64,000 nt of DNA from assembly GCF_023078275.1 (NCBI RefSeq), contig NC_062982.1:3484501-3548500 (forward strand), read 5' to 3'. This DNA comes from Leguminivora glycinivorella. Its lineage: Eukaryota > Arthropoda > Insecta > Lepidoptera > Tortricidae. This document shows positions 55,901 to 64,000 of the stretch, piece by piece (the stretch's first letter is position 1; each line of letters begins with the position of its first letter). A program made the position numbers and the translations under genes. The notes under the pieces are model-generated. The model did not search any database. It saw nothing but the letters and a program-made list of their open reading frames with translations, and was not told the DNA's origin.

Positions 55901-56300
55901 GTTACCTCACAATTACCGCCTGTCAAAAACGCAAACAGTTGACCTGTCATATCTCACTCATACAAGCGTGGTACGCAATCATCTACACGAGCTTAGAATG
56001 TGTGCTAGGAACGCGCCTTTTTCATATATGTGATCGCCAGTGTCCGAGATGTGCCCTAAGCGTAAGCGAAATGATAGGTCTGTGAGCTATACTTACTTTT
56101 TTAAGTTCATTCTCGATAGCAGCGGCTCTGATGACCAGCGGCCCTCGCACAGCATATTCCAGCTTTACGACATTTTGCTTCATATTTTTCAAACAAAGAG
56201 CTTTGTACCTACACTGTGTGGTTAACACAGGATTTTTATGCCTTTCAAACCTTATTATACGTGATAGCACATGGCCTATAATGTTGTTGGATCCACCCAT
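37971..56300 (-). CDS. Alat: Alanine aminotransferase copy B, complete
   Basis: Complete tandem paralogue of copy A. Exons on the minus strand: 56300-56097, 55095-55006, 54200-54106, 49248-49064, 47463-47261, 46382-46254, 45481-45329, 40993-40937, 40360-40217, 39665-39551, 38119-37971 (stop TAG). The sum is 1,524 nt, or 507 residues plus stop, close to animal ALTs with a leader. Key features: LEYAVRGPLVIRAA (~56-69), NPGNPTGQ (252-259), ADEVYQ (Asp283, Tyr286), TISKG with PLP-lysine Lys325, LCPTVLGQ, GAMYCFPRIQLPP, GSGFKQRPGTYHFRTTILP (Arg expected to bind the substrate carboxylate), ending in FTKKYS. The ATG at 56300 is the first in frame after a TAA. The N-terminus has several Arg and His and few acids, possibly mitochondrial. 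Exon 7 (153 nt) equals exons 7+8 of copy A (70+83 nt). Exon 5 is followed by a standard donor and exon 6 by a weak one (GTTTAC). An AATAAA-type signal lies on the minus strand near 37,790. Confidence 0.95.
38628..39315. mobile_element. Inverted-repeat element in the last intron of aminotransferase B
   Basis: ~75-bp arms: CATTTGTTAGTCGTATACCT ... and ...AGGTATACGACTAACAAATG, both containing AAAAAATCCTTGTAGC or its inverse and CGCGTTT/AAACGCG. The interior has recurring 'agcgtatttt/agcatatttt' segments. No frame. 38240-38620 to its left is another repeat with TTCACTGAAAAGATCGCTC, hAT-like in flavour. Confidence 0.65.
39740..39910. mobile_element. MITE with AATGAGGAGGCACACT ends
   Basis: The ends AATGAGGAGGCACACT and AGTGTGCCTCCTCATT (with one extra C/A step) are inverses around ~140 bp. 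A fragment with GGCACACTCAAAGGTTATGA CAGATG recurs at 56640-56690 upstream of the gene's exon 1. Confidence 0.65.
39943..40148 (+). repeat. Copy 3 of the CCACTCCCGC interspersed repeat
   Basis: GGTCACTCCCGCTCCCCGCT to TTTGATCGCCATTGTCCGAG, next to the acceptor side of exon 11 and ~70 bp from exon 10 of aminotransferase B. Confidence 0.7.
40655..40805 (-). mobile_element. LINE C-terminal/3' fragment
   Basis: On the minus strand it contains TGGTCTGACTGTGTGAAGAA and GGCAGCCTATATCGTGCAGT..GCGTTCAATGGAGACACGC, reading SRLAAAYIV...FNGDTLLVV, the end of an RTE-like ORF2. Broken. Confidence 0.5.
41212..41620 (+). mobile_element. LINE 3' fragment, GAGTGAGCTCGCCC type
   Basis: GACTAGCCAAAGGCAAAGAC, GAGTGAGCTCGCCCAGAAGA and, in one frame, FHSLAVRIRKKEAKRFVW. 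Longest copy of the family also at 22183 and 23900. It lies in intron 7 of aminotransferase B, left of a fuller LINE. Confidence 0.5.
41887..43455 (+). pseudogene. Broken non-LTR retrotransposon, RT and C-terminal domain
   Basis: A reverse-transcriptase pseudogene read through several frames. 41945-42250: LKPGKSPGIDNVHVDML, IWEAGQVPDEWKQG, DNWRGITLLPAAAKVLAKVL. After a +1 shift near 42245, 42250-42850: EEQAGFRPGRSCTDHT, FVDFEKAFDTV, GVKQGCLLSPLLF, YADDIVL (catalytic). Then YLGSVLTDKGG, stops near 42976 and 43018, KSVLLFGCETW, RKWRWIGHT, another shift near 43235, and GPGRPVHSWKRSVENEL. The order and motifs fit an endonuclease-type LINE of the RTE/CR1 group; the 5' endonuclease is missing. It is in intron 7 of aminotransferase B, sense opposite to the gene. 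Confidence 0.8.
43603..43870. mobile_element. MITE with AAGCCTGGCGTCCACTA ends
   Basis: TTAAGCCTGGCGTCCACTAG at the left and TAGTGGACGCCAGGCATTAG at the right are inverses flanked by TTA-like triplets. The inner arms carry CGAGTCGAGTCTCG / CGACGCGACTCGAT. About 268 bp, non-coding. Confidence 0.65.
43930..45076 (+). mobile_element. 5'-truncated LINE of a second clade, with poly-A
   Basis: A frame open from before 43947 to TAG at 44901-44903 covers the distal RT and thumb: VDCGVPQGSGCGP (motif B region), YMFADDLCTVSAG (catalytic FADD), WSHDNGILLNAEKTKLL, VTYLGVKIDTKFSWSQHI, then a long basic C-terminus (HKFKRKLKKYLLNSLP). The 3' UTR ends in AATAAA-like sequence and an A run at about 45055-45076. 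About 320 codons without a stop suggest youth. It resembles Jockey/CR1-type elements; the clade is uncertain. Confidence 0.8.
45130..45264. mobile_element. MITE family 'CATTATCCGATCCGATATCGG', copy 1
   Basis: ~135-bp element with long inverted ends: ACGTTTTCACATTATCCGAT CCGATATCGGATG and inverse, enclosing a GCCATATTTGATTTTT-type core. Other copies 47976-48108 and 53967-54101. All three are in introns of aminotransferase B. It lies ~65 bp from the donor of exon 7 (45329). Confidence 0.8.
45503..45734. mobile_element. MITE with AAGCTAGGAACATACTAC ends
   Basis: The left arm AAGCTAGGAACATACTACAC GGACGTCCGTCG and the right arm are inverses over ~45 bp; the interior is rich in GACGTCC/GGACGT. It starts 22 bp upstream of exon 7 of aminotransferase B, so it occupies the branch-point zone of that intron. 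Confidence 0.75.
45945..46060. mobile_element. MITE family 'GGTTACCATGA', copy 1
   Basis: CCTGGGGTTACCATGAAGTA CTAAAG...CTTTAGCACTTCATGG, inner CCTTCAGATTAGGTGGAGA versus TTTCAACCTAAATTGAACGG. The fuller copy is at 54416-54553. Confidence 0.65.
46390..46680 (+). mobile_element. LINE 3' end, coding remnant plus tail
   Basis: One frame reads VGSGRPRRTFLVQIGEIL and another VICQDRSKWKSVISAYPSGK, then a TATGTATG tail (46656-46680). The end resembles that at 598-838. Confidence 0.5.
46821..47054 (+). repeat. Copy 4 of the CCACTCCCGC interspersed repeat
   Basis: AGTATAATAAAGAGTATTAT, CCAGTCCCGCTCCCCGCT, ending GATCGCCAGTGTCAGAGGTG. A short inverted piece of the same family (GGCGATCAAACGATGAAAGA) precedes it at 46730-46790, so two insertions may be abutted. 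Confidence 0.7.
47570..47805 (+). mobile_element. LINE C-terminal remnant
   Basis: VDGYNGSGRPKKRWMECVNN DM, stop, then EMTADREEWRKIYDLLRRPQ, the same GRPxxxW...DRxxWR ending as 22798-23175. Broken by TGA at about 47690. Confidence 0.6.
47976..48108. mobile_element. MITE family 'CATTATCCGATCCGATATCGG', copy 2
   Basis: GTGCGTTTTCACATTATCTG at the left, GATAATGTGAAAACGGTC at the right. It is flanked by TTA on both sides, which may be a 3-bp target duplication (PIF/Harbinger-like). Confidence 0.8.
48139..48288. mobile_element. MITE family 'CGGCTCAGCCACGACATTGG', copy 1
   Basis: Palindromic, with ends AACGGCCCAGCCACGACATT and AATGTCGTGGCTGAGCCGT; arms carry GTCTAAGCGCG...GCGGTGAGCGGCAGCCATA. The second copy, 57501-57645, is nested in another element. 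Confidence 0.75.
48497..49017. mobile_element. Nested palindromes, at least three levels
   Basis: Outer arms TATAGTATGAATTTTCTGAG ATG and inverse (48497-48560 / 48955-49017). Inside the left arm is a separate palindrome at 48561-48645 (TTAAAACGGGACTTAATCGC and inverse). Then a third pair at 48680-48792 / 48851-48967 (GTTAGCTCCCGTTTCCACAG, AGCACGTGCT). The right edge is ~46 bp from the donor of exon 4 of aminotransferase B. Confidence 0.7.
49295..49505. repeat. CGAATATTCGG repeat containing a LINE tail
   Basis: GGCCGAATACGGACTTAGCC, CGAATATTCGGCTGAATATT on the left and GAATCGAATATTCCGCCGAA on the right flank a TAGTAGTAG run and AAACACTTTATTGTACAGAA, a LINE 3' tail. Confidence 0.5.
50013..50292. 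mobile_element. MITE with TAAGAAGATCATATCAT ends
   Basis: Arms of ~80 bp: TAAGAAGATCATATCATCCC AT... and inverse, with inner AAGAACGCGCATACACTACA CCA/inverse and GGCGTTAAGTGTC/GACACTTAACGCC. About 280 bp. Confidence 0.75.
50307..53864. mobile_element. Possible 3.6-kb non-autonomous DNA element with AGAGATGGGCCGAATA ends
   Basis: AGAGATGGGCCGAATA at 50307 and its inverse TATTCGGCCCATCTCT at 53849-53864 bracket this segment, and both ends continue with CGAATAT/CGGCCGAAT arrays. TAGAGATGGGC-like ends are known from hAT-type elements, but the 8-bp flanks do not match, so two solo ends of separate insertions remain possible. Inside: a MITE at 51572-51966 and a GC-rich patch at 53400-53510. No transposase frame. 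Confidence 0.5.
51572..51966. mobile_element. MITE with AACAGAGGGCGGAATT ends
   Basis: Left arm AACAGAGGGCGGAATTGCTC ATGGCA..., right arm its inverse (TGCCATGAGTAATTCCGCCC TCTGTT), ~60 bp each with CAAACGTCAATAGAGTTGGA A. The interior (~270 bp) has a partial second palindrome (ATCGATA motifs). Confidence 0.75.
53967..54101. mobile_element. MITE family 'CATTATCCGATCCGATATCGG', copy 3, touching a splice donor
   Basis: Reverse orientation relative to copies 1 and 2. The right end GATAATGTGATAACGCAC is followed by TTA (54102-54104) and then exon 3 of aminotransferase B (ends at 54106). The donor GTAAGT on the minus strand spans 54105-54100. Confidence 0.8.
54416..54553. mobile_element. MITE family 'GGTTACCATGA', copy 2
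   Basis: Near-perfect palindrome with ends CCAGGGGGGTTACCATGACG and CGTCATGGTAACCCCCCTGG, arms of ~60 bp including TTCAGTTTAGGTTGAGAGA. It is in intron 2 of aminotransferase B. Confidence 0.75.
55139..55292 (+). repeat. Copy 5 (partial) of the CCACTCCCGC interspersed repeat
   Basis: TACTATCGTACATTATAGCC to CACGAGCTTAGATTG. The 3' part is lost where a SINE follows. It starts ~44 bp from exon 2 of aminotransferase B. Confidence 0.65.
55296..55602 (-). mobile_element. SINE interrupted by a perfect-ended MITE
   Basis: 55296-55468 is a minus-strand SINE of the 11394 family (CGGTGAAGGAAAACATCGTG; GAACCCCGGCTCGTACCAAT). At 55469-55602 a palindromic MITE follows, with ends CCACAGACGGGAGACAAAAC and its inverse. 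It lies upstream of exon 2 of aminotransferase B. Confidence 0.65.
55826..56053 (+). repeat. Copy 6 of the CCACTCCCGC interspersed repeat
   Basis: AGTATAATAAATAGTACTAT to GATCGCCAGTGTCCGAGATG. Its right end is ~43 bp from the exon 1 donor of aminotransferase B. Confidence 0.7.
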
Positions 56301-57418
56301 TCTTAATCTGGTAAATTTCACTACAATTTCTAAAATTATTTACAACAGTAAATATTAAGTAAAAATGAAGAAAAATGTTTTCGAATTTTGTTGTTAGCGG
56401 TTGACAGAAGAAAATGTTTGACAGTATCATGAAAATTGCACTGGAAAAAGAGGTGTGTATAGATTATTATATAGTGCACAATGAAGTATTATCAAAGACC
56501 TATATAACTTCGTAGACTAGACTCTATTCTCATTGGTATTATTATATAGGTATTAATATTCTTTGATGACGAGCAAATGAAAAGGCACACCAGGGAGTAT
56601 AGAAGTATATTTCTAAACTCCATAAGGCACACTATAGGCACACTCAAAGGTTATGACAGATGGCGCCACCTTATAAGTCCATTGCACAGATAAAGATTTT
56701 TCACCACACCAATTGGTAAAGGCTTTCTTTGCTATCGAAAACAGATAGCAAAATTGCATTTTATCCACAAAGTAATTTTACAAATTTTAGGCTGTTAGAT
56801 TTAGTTTGATTTAATTTGTTTTAGTTTGATGTTTTATAGTCAGCATTCTTGTTGGTGTGGTGAAAAATGTTGTGTTTACCTCGGCGGCAAAGTTTGTTTA
56901 ACCTACGTGCCTTGAAACCCTCGCAACGCTCAAGATTCCTCTTTTATACATATTGGAATCTTTCTCTTTCTCGGGTACCTATCAATATTGGCACGTGCGG
57001 TTAAATAAATAACTGTTGTCCCTTTCTGACATATAGGCGTGATAGAAAGGGACAAACGGACTTTGTGAACGTCTATGAATAAGGGGGTATGAGTTTGTTT
57101 TATCATGAAATAAAATACCAATTCGTTTCATTATTAATTTATTTTTTACACAATATTTTCAACTACCGTCAGAGACCTCTATAACTATAAGAATCCCAAT
57201 ACAAAAATATTTTCATCTCTTTTTAACTATCCGTAGTATTGACATGTTTACTCTTTTTACAATATACATATATATAGTTCATATATTCAATTCTCAATAG
57301 GCTATTTAGTTATATATAATTTTAGATTGTAAACAATGTGATGTATTCACAGAGGAGTATATATGTATATTTATATGGTACATATGTATAGCAACTTCAT
57401 TAAGAAATGGAATACAGT

Positions 57419-57715
57419 GGCTGGTTTTTGTGTCACGCGGACCGACCGCGCGGAGCGATCCACACTGGACTAATATGTGTTAACTTCAAGGAGCGTTTCA
57501 CGGCTCAGCCACAACATTGGTCTAAGCGCGACAGCGGTGAGCGGCAGCCATACATGGGAGCGAGACACAGCGATGGGACTTTTCATTCGCACTTATGGCT
57601 GCCGCTCACCGCTGTCGCGCTTAGACCAATGTCGTGGCTGGGCCGTTAGAGTGGCGCGGACGACAACATCAACTTCATACAAATTGGTCCGGTCCGCGTG
57701 ACACTGAAACCAGCC
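57419..57715. mobile_element. MITE carrying another MITE inside
   Basis: Outer ends GGCTGGTTTTTGTGTCACGC GGACC and GGTCCGCGTGACACTGAAAC CAGCC are inverses. Between them, 57501-57645 is a full second copy of the CGGCTCAGCCACGACATTGG MITE. It lies between aminotransferase B and the receptor gene. Confidence 0.75.
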
Positions 57716-60005
57716 TTTTATTTACAATCTTAGAAGATTCATTAAAAAACGGATGATAATATCATTAAAATTAAACAACAGTAGAAACATTATCTCACAC
57801 ATTTATGGCAAATTGTTAATGTCCACAAAACAATTGTAATAATTTTACCATTTTTCTTCAATAGACAATTATAAAACACAACATTGCTATATTTTACATA
57901 GTCTTAAATCGAAATAAATAAATTATTCTCTAAAATAGTGTATTGCTTATTGTCAAATAAATTTAAAATTCTAGAAAGATCCCTTTAGGGCGCGGTTGTG
58001 CAATTCCTAGTTTTCATTTATGTACTAGACTTGTGGATCTAGTTCCACGGAATGTGAAGTTAGGCTCAACTACAATTTACAAGCCCTAAGTAAAGCAAGA
58101 AAGGAATGTATACAACCTCTAATAATAGGTATATATCTTAAACATTACGTCGATATCACGCGATGATATGAATTATTCGAGTTCAAACATTCGACAAAGA
58201 AAAATACATGAAATAAAGGCATTCACACAGAAAATACTGATAACATAAGTACGGCCAGATCTACCTGGAGATTCGAAAAGCATAGAGTATATACACAATA
58301 GCTAGTACCGTGAGACCACCCAATATAAGTCCAGTCACCGGCTTAAATATGTGATGATTTCAATACCTTGTCACATTAACGTCTTGTTTGCAATGTCATA
58401 CGAAATTGTCAAACGATTAAAAGCGACAAGGTACAGAAATCATCACTTATTTATGCCGGTGACTGTCCAAACATTTATGCGAATCTATATTCGTATAAAT
58501 GTTTGGACATTCGAATAAATATTCGTCTGTTTTCTGGTATTTTAAGGTTAGATAAACATTTGATTTCTATAAAGGGAAGAAGAAAACTATGTCATTGTAT
58601 AACTATACTAAATAGAACTGGGTGTAATCGAATGTAAAATTCTTTGATAGGGACTGAGCTCACACTTTTTTTTCCATACTAAATTGAACCTTATCACCGG
58701 GCCAGAAAGGCGTTCGTGTCAGACTAGCAAAAACGTGTCCACATGAGAGGGTCAAAGTTGGGGCTGGTGTCTCTCTCGCACGTGTGACCAGTGTTAAAAG
58801 TATTACTATAGTAGTAGTATTTTTACCTGTATGCTAAGTTTATAAACTTTTTAAATTATTTTTGTATTATATCCAGTCCAAGGTATTAATTCCGTGTAAT
58901 GAATTGGTAAGTCATCACTCTGAAGCCATTAAACCAAAGATTTGCATGATTAAAAAAACCTTCAATGGGTATTTAGTAGATTTGGTAGTAACTTTGAATA
59001 TTGACTGGTATCCCAAAATTATGACAGTGATGATCAAATGATTTTGACAGTGGCAATAAGTGCGAGAGGGACACAAAGCCCAACTTTACCCTCTCATGTG
59101 GACACACTTTTTGGCCAATCAATTCTATCTAGGTTATCTATAATTATGTAAATAGATGGTGATCATTACACGTAATCAGCATAAAATCAAATATAAGATT
59201 GGCTTGGCACGTATACCTATTGAATTACGTTTTGAAGTTGTGGACTATAGTTAGCTGTTCTTACGATACTCGCTATGCTTTTTCAGAAAATATAGAAAAT
59301 GAAAAAAAGATGAGATTAGAAAGATATGTCAGAAAAAAATAAAATCTCTATTTACGTCAATTAAAAATCTAGGTTTACATGCGCTAAATTCGATTTTCCC
59401 GCACAAAAACTGGATAAAAATAAAATACGTCAACATTTTCAATTATTACAAACAATTTTAAATTTAAGTTTCGTATTTCGTCCGAATTCAATTTAAAATG
59501 GTTTTCGTTCGAAATACGAATTTAATAACCGGCAGCGCAAGAGCTTAAAATCATTATTAATTTTAATCAAACATTAAGTCACTTTTGCACTGTCGGCGAA
59601 AAAGAGTCGCGTTTAATGCCACTCAAAATAACTAACTCAAATACCTTAAAACTTACAATCAGTTAAAAATGCCACAAGATTTTACCGCGGCTTTCATGTG
59701 TAACATTTTGGATATTTCAATAAACCTTCTCGAATTTAAGGAATTTTATAAAAACAATATAACTGGCAAGCAGTTAATTCTTGACATCTTAAAAAGAAAA
59801 ATGGACGCGAAAGGAAACCTTGAAAATCAGCGCCAAGTCAGTTATATTCTTTCTTTAAATATTCCTTAAAATTCCACGCTCTTGTGTAACTTATATTGCT
59901 ACTTGAAAGTTCCTAAGCAATAACAGGCACTATGTTGGGAAATATCAACTTTACAGACTTAGGAGTAAGCCTTAACGACATCCAATGACACTGAGGTTCA
60001 GTGCG
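57716..60005. other. Gene-poor stretch, possible receptor 3' UTR
   Basis: AT-rich, with few recognisable repeats compared with the rest of the window. It may hold the 3' UTR of the receptor gene (stop at 60623-60625) and polyadenylation signals on the minus strand. A small AT-rich open stretch at 59669-59869 has no recognisable domain. At 58440-58500 a short inverted repeat (CCAAACATTTATGCGAAT) is visible. Confidence 0.4.
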
Positions 60006-60440
60006 GCGCAAAAATTTCGTGTATTGACTTGTTGGCTTTGATATTAATTATCTAATAATCAAATGATATAGATGGAAATAGTTTAGTGAGCCGATTTGGA
60101 GAATAAGTTCGATCAAGATCGGATCGATTTACAATTCTTTAGCCCTACTACAAAATATGTGGCACCATTTACAAACTATCAATTGCAAATGGCGCCCCAA
60201 TAATGGATAGCTCGTTTGATTTGAAGACCGTTGTGAAGTTATCAGTCAAACATTGGCGCCAATCGACCCCAACATATGGCCGCTAACTTCATACTAAAAT
60301 TAACCTACTTCATACCGGTCGTTTGAAACACAAATTCATGAGGTACAATCACTGTTTACTTACATCAATATATAAGTTACGAAATAATAAATAGGTTTAC
60401 TGACAAGAAAACCCAAGGTCAATACACGAAATTTCTCACC
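60006..60440. mobile_element. Inverted-repeat element downstream of the receptor gene
   Basis: AAAATTTCGTGTATTGAC near 60010 and GTCAATACACGAAATTT near 60417 are inverses. ~430 bp including GCACCATTTACAAACTATCA and GCAAATGGCGCCCC; non-coding. Confidence 0.6.
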
Positions 60441-60622
60441 TCAGCCAGGCAAGCACGGTCGCGTGATGAACTATATAACATCAGATCCTTTTCGCACTAT
60501 TTGTAAGAGCGATAGGGACCGATGCGATAAAGTTTATCCAACTAGCGTGCTACGGCCGCTCACGGATAATACGTCGTAACGAAGGCCACCTTACCCAGCC
60601 CCCTGTAGGGGGCGTGACGCCG

Positions 60623-63600
60623 CTAGCAGTCGCGGTCCTCCTTCACGAGCTGCGCGGTGTCGGCGCCCGTGTCCGCCGCCGGGTCGAGCGCGCGCGGCCG
60701 CTTCGCCCCGCGAGTCTCGGTCGACGATGGGGAAATTACTGCGGAGACCACTTTGTCTTTCAACTCGTCTGGGACTTCGTAGATGCCCGCTGGAAGAGAA
60801 ATTGTTATGTTAGCTATAAATTCAACATACCTTGCCCATTTTATTTTACTTGTCATTAGCAGAAACGTTTGCAATCGATGCCAATAGGCCACTTTTAAAT
60901 TTATAGTCTGTGTATGTTTGAAAATGGTCATTTTAAAAAAGCTTGGCTACACTGCCGTTCGTGACTTCTGGCTTCAAGTTCTTTAACGATACTTTTTTGT
61001 GTCGCGTAACCGTTATGACGAAATCAAGAGATAGGTACCTACTAGATATAAATGGGGCAAAATCTCTGAGTGGGAAGCTTAAATCTCGAATCAGGGATCC
61101 GGGAGGCAGGCTCAGCAGACGATAGCAGGATGAAATGAATTCCTCATTGAGGTAGTCAGATACAACATTGGAGGGATATCAATGGAAAGTTTTTGTCCAG
61201 CAATGAGACACGATGGGCTCTACCCTTTCTTCTGGCGTCTTCTAGATTGCTTAAGCAACTAATACTAAACTATACTTAAAGGCTCAAGCTCTTCACTGCA
61301 TCATATATGGGATTTGAGAATAGAGAGTATGCTGGAAAGCCACATCAGAATTCCACGTCGAAACCCTGGAATGTTCTAAGACTAGACTGCTTAGTACATA
61401 ACAACATCACTAATACTTACGTAAAGGCTCAGGCTCGCCAGCCGCCGCGCCTCTCGTGACCGCATCATACATGGGGTTGGAGAAGTCTCTGCCCTTCCTC
61501 CTGGCGTCTTCTAATGAGTACGCTGGCTCAGCCACGCCTCCAAACTCCACGTTGGAGCCTTGTCTGAAGGATACGCTCTGAGAGGAGGCTAGGCTGCTTA
61601 AGCCACCGCCTTTGCCGCTGAAATAGAAATTATTGATGAGTATTTTTAAATATTGCGAGATACCTATTAAAATAAAACATAGGCTAACATTGCTGTTATT
61701 GTGAAGGGTAAATATGCAATCGACTCATGCTTGACTAAGTTTAAAATTTAGAAGCTCAGTTTGTTTATGCATAGAATCCGAGACTTCACACCGACACTCT
61801 TTTGACAGACACGGATTCATAAACATGTAAAGAAGATATCAATAAATAACGATTCAGTAATTCAAAGTGCCTATCTATTGCTCCAGGGACCTCCTGCAAA
61901 ATACAATTGCTAACACTTTTGAGGAGCAGTTTTTATAGAAATCAAAATAGCTTGACGTTCTTCTCAACTGGGTGTGTCGTTTACCAAGTTCGCGCAGACT
62001 TATGTTTGCCACACCTTAGTCAAAGTGGAACGAAGTTACTTTGAGGCTAACGTATTAATTGCAAAGGATCGAAATTCGTAATAGATTTGACACTGCTGTT
62101 ACAAAGATAGAGGGATCCGTCGGTAGACACTGCTGCACTCCAGTTCACCGTTACCTTACGCTGCTGTCCTAAAGCTAAAATGGAATATTTGCAAGAGTAC
62201 TTACAATGGCCTCTTCCTGATGACGAACCACGCCGCCGCACCAGCTATAGCCAGCAACAACACAAGTAACACTGGAACTAGTACCGCAGCAGGGGCGGAT
62301 CTCGTCGCCGCCTCCGCTTCGGCACAATACGGCGGCAGAGACGGCGCGCGGCAGATACACTCCAGCTCGCCCGACGCGGTCTCGGAGCAGATGCCGCCGT
62401 TCTGGCAGGGGCAGATGCGTGGGAGCGGGCGTGGTACTTCGGCAGCTGTGGAAGTAAGTAAGTATACATAAGAGAAGTAGTTATAAATCAGTAACATTTG
62501 CAGAAACAAATGCATAACAGTTTTAAAATAGAAGTGATTCTAAAGATCTTCGTGAACAACGATTTTCGAGTAAATGGGTTTAACGAACAACCAACAACCA
62601 GTACACTAAGGTTCACACTTCGTAGCTCGAATTCTTACCAGCGTCATAAGCTAAGGAGGAATCAGAATTCAACAAGGCAGATGCGAGCATTGATTTGACT
62701 AACAGCCACGAACCGACCAGTCATGTTACTAGGTATATTAATGAAGTAGTAACTGGTTTCTAATAGTAACTGTTCAGTACCGTAGTAGAGATAGACGTGA
62801 GAACTGAGGTTGAATGAATAACCACCTACCACCACGAAGGTCATCTGGTACCTTAGGGCAAGAGGTCATGACTCTTGTTTATACTAGTCGGATCTCGTTA
62901 AGAAGGTAGGAGTAAGTACGAACCAGCATCACAAGCTTGCTCATGAGCGATGCCCTTAGGTTTCGGCATAGCTGAATCTGGACAGGCGCAGCGCCGACCG
63001 CCAGGCACGGCGAGACACAGGTGAGAGCAGGGGTTGGATGAGCAGCCGCTGCTCACTGAGGTGTTGTACCGACGTGGATGGTACACTAGAAACAGAAGGA
63101 TTAAACTATTAAACATCAGTCGAGATTTCATTAGACGTAGTTTAGTAAAATGGCTGTAACCCCCTAAGGTGGAGCTGCTTAGAAGCCAGCAGTATCTATC
63201 GGTCACTTTACATTATCAATCAAAATCTCATGCGAAAAACGGACCACATAAGAAAGTAAATTATGCTCTTGAATGTAAATAATATTTACCTACTACCAAT
63301 TATAGGAGAAAGTCCATGTGTCACTTGAGGATGTCTATTCGGCTTTGTTTTGGCCAATTTAAAAAAAAATCGCCTTAATGCAAAACAGTAAAATGACTGA
63401 CCAAAAGACCTTTACACTGTATGGAATGAAAGATTTTGACTGACCTTTAACAGCCGACGGGTTGACTAGATCCTTAGACAGTATAAACGGCACACCACGT
63501 CCGAATTTATCTTGACGAACCAGCTCTCCTGACTCCCTCGTCACCCAGAATAGGGACGACTCAAACACGTCCAAAGACACTGGATGTTTTAGCATGTCTC

Positions 63601-64000
63601 CCTTGAGAACCGTCTTACGGAGCGATCCATCTGGCCGCATCATCTCAATGGTATTCAATTTCGTGTCGACCCAGTAGATAGTATGGTCCATAGCATGATC
63701 AATAGCCAAGCCAGTCGGGTGCCTAATATTCTCTGTAATAATCGGTCTGCGTTGAGAACCATCCATCCAAGCGGTTTCGATCTTGGGCGCTGAGCCAGCA
63801 TCAGCCCAGTACATTTTACCTTGCTGTGGGTCCACCACAACTGATGTTGGACTTTCAATGCCTACAGTGACTAATGCTCGTCTGTATCTTCCGTCAGTTT
63901 TAGCAACCATGACGCGGCCGCGTGGTTTAGATCCAGTCCTATCAGTTTCCGTCCAGTACAAGTTATCACCAATGTAATCTACGGCTAAAGCTGTGGGTTT
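60623..64000 (-). CDS. Lrp2: Megalin/LRP2-like endocytic receptor, 3' end (5' part outside window)
   Basis: Last five exons on the minus strand: >64000-63445, 63085-62924, 62445-62205, 61617-61421, 60789-60623 (stop TAG), all with AG/GT borders and matching phases. The first carries LDL-receptor YWTD-propeller blades (LYWTETDRTG, MYWADAGSAPKIE, IYWVDTKLN, LFWVTRESGELV). The second is a cysteine-rich EGF-like module (CSSNPCSHLCLAVPGGRRC). The third has another EGF (CPCQNGGIC...CIC) followed by a hydrophobic membrane span and RKRP stop-transfer charges. The fourth is the cytosolic tail with FSNPMYDAV, an NPxY-type signal for clathrin adaptors. The C-terminus DTAQLVKEDRDC resembles the DTANLVKEDSEV end of vertebrate megalin as I remember it, and VSFRQGSN resembles its post-membrane segment, which favours LRP2 over LRP1. 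Role by family: apical uptake of lipoproteins and other ligands. The 3' UTR probably runs leftward into the gene-poor stretch below 60,600. Confidence 0.88.

Noticed and set aside
56298..56321. Start of aminotransferase B at 56321
   Set aside because: That codon is GTG; the first in-frame ATG after an upstream TAA is at 56300.
59669..59869. 66-codon open frame starting MPQDFTAAFMCNILD
   Set aside because: AT-rich, no recognisable domain, no splice or promoter logic; may be chance within the probable receptor 3' region. Not called as a gene.

Overview
The window is AT-rich, intron-rich animal DNA, almost certainly from a moth or butterfly (Lepidoptera). The call rests on gene structure (small conserved exons, long repeat-filled introns) and on a dense set of repeats typical of lepidopteran genomes: tRNA-derived SINEs, LINE tails ending in the 'TTTCCCATTTATAATATTAGTATGG' kind of sequence, and many short palindromic MITE-like elements. 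No bacterial-type operons, CRISPR arrays or rRNA genes are visible.

Layout. All recognisable conserved host genes lie on the minus strand. (1) About 1-25,083: alanine aminotransferase copy A. Eight exons are in the window and the last exons lie beyond its left edge. (2) 28.2-34.9 kb: between the two aminotransferase genes, a small cluster of THAP-domain gene remnants. One is on the minus strand (28,200-30,290) and two are tandem copies on the plus strand (31,804-34,589 and 34,831-34,908). A degraded piggyBac-like transposon sits in the intron of the first plus-strand copy. (3) 37,971-56,300: alanine aminotransferase copy B, complete in 11 exons and predicting a 507-residue enzyme. (4) 60,623 to the right edge: the 3' end of a megalin/LRP2-type endocytic receptor, comprising a YWTD propeller, EGF modules, a membrane segment and a cytoplasmic tail with an NPxY signal.

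The two aminotransferase genes are an old tandem pair. Exon boundaries and phases match one for one, except that copy A has an intron after the PLP-lysine codon that copy B lacks. Both begin with Arg-containing, acid-poor leaders that could target mitochondria.

The most unusual region is inside copy A at 3.8-10.7 kb. Exon 4 has been partly copied into a tandem array of about 180-bp units. Each full unit keeps a pyrimidine tract, an AG and the original splice donor in a phase compatible with exons 3 and 5. One unit junction is split by a 2.24-kb, 5'-truncated non-LTR retrotransposon (reverse transcriptase plus restriction-like endonuclease) with an 11-bp target duplication and an uninterrupted 677-codon reading frame. 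Exon 5 also has two decayed copies, one split by a SINE and one by a 1.67-kb inverted-repeat element with a TTAT duplication.

The introns of both genes are packed with mobile elements that reach to within a few bases of several splice sites. In copy B the exon 3 donor overlaps the end of a MITE.
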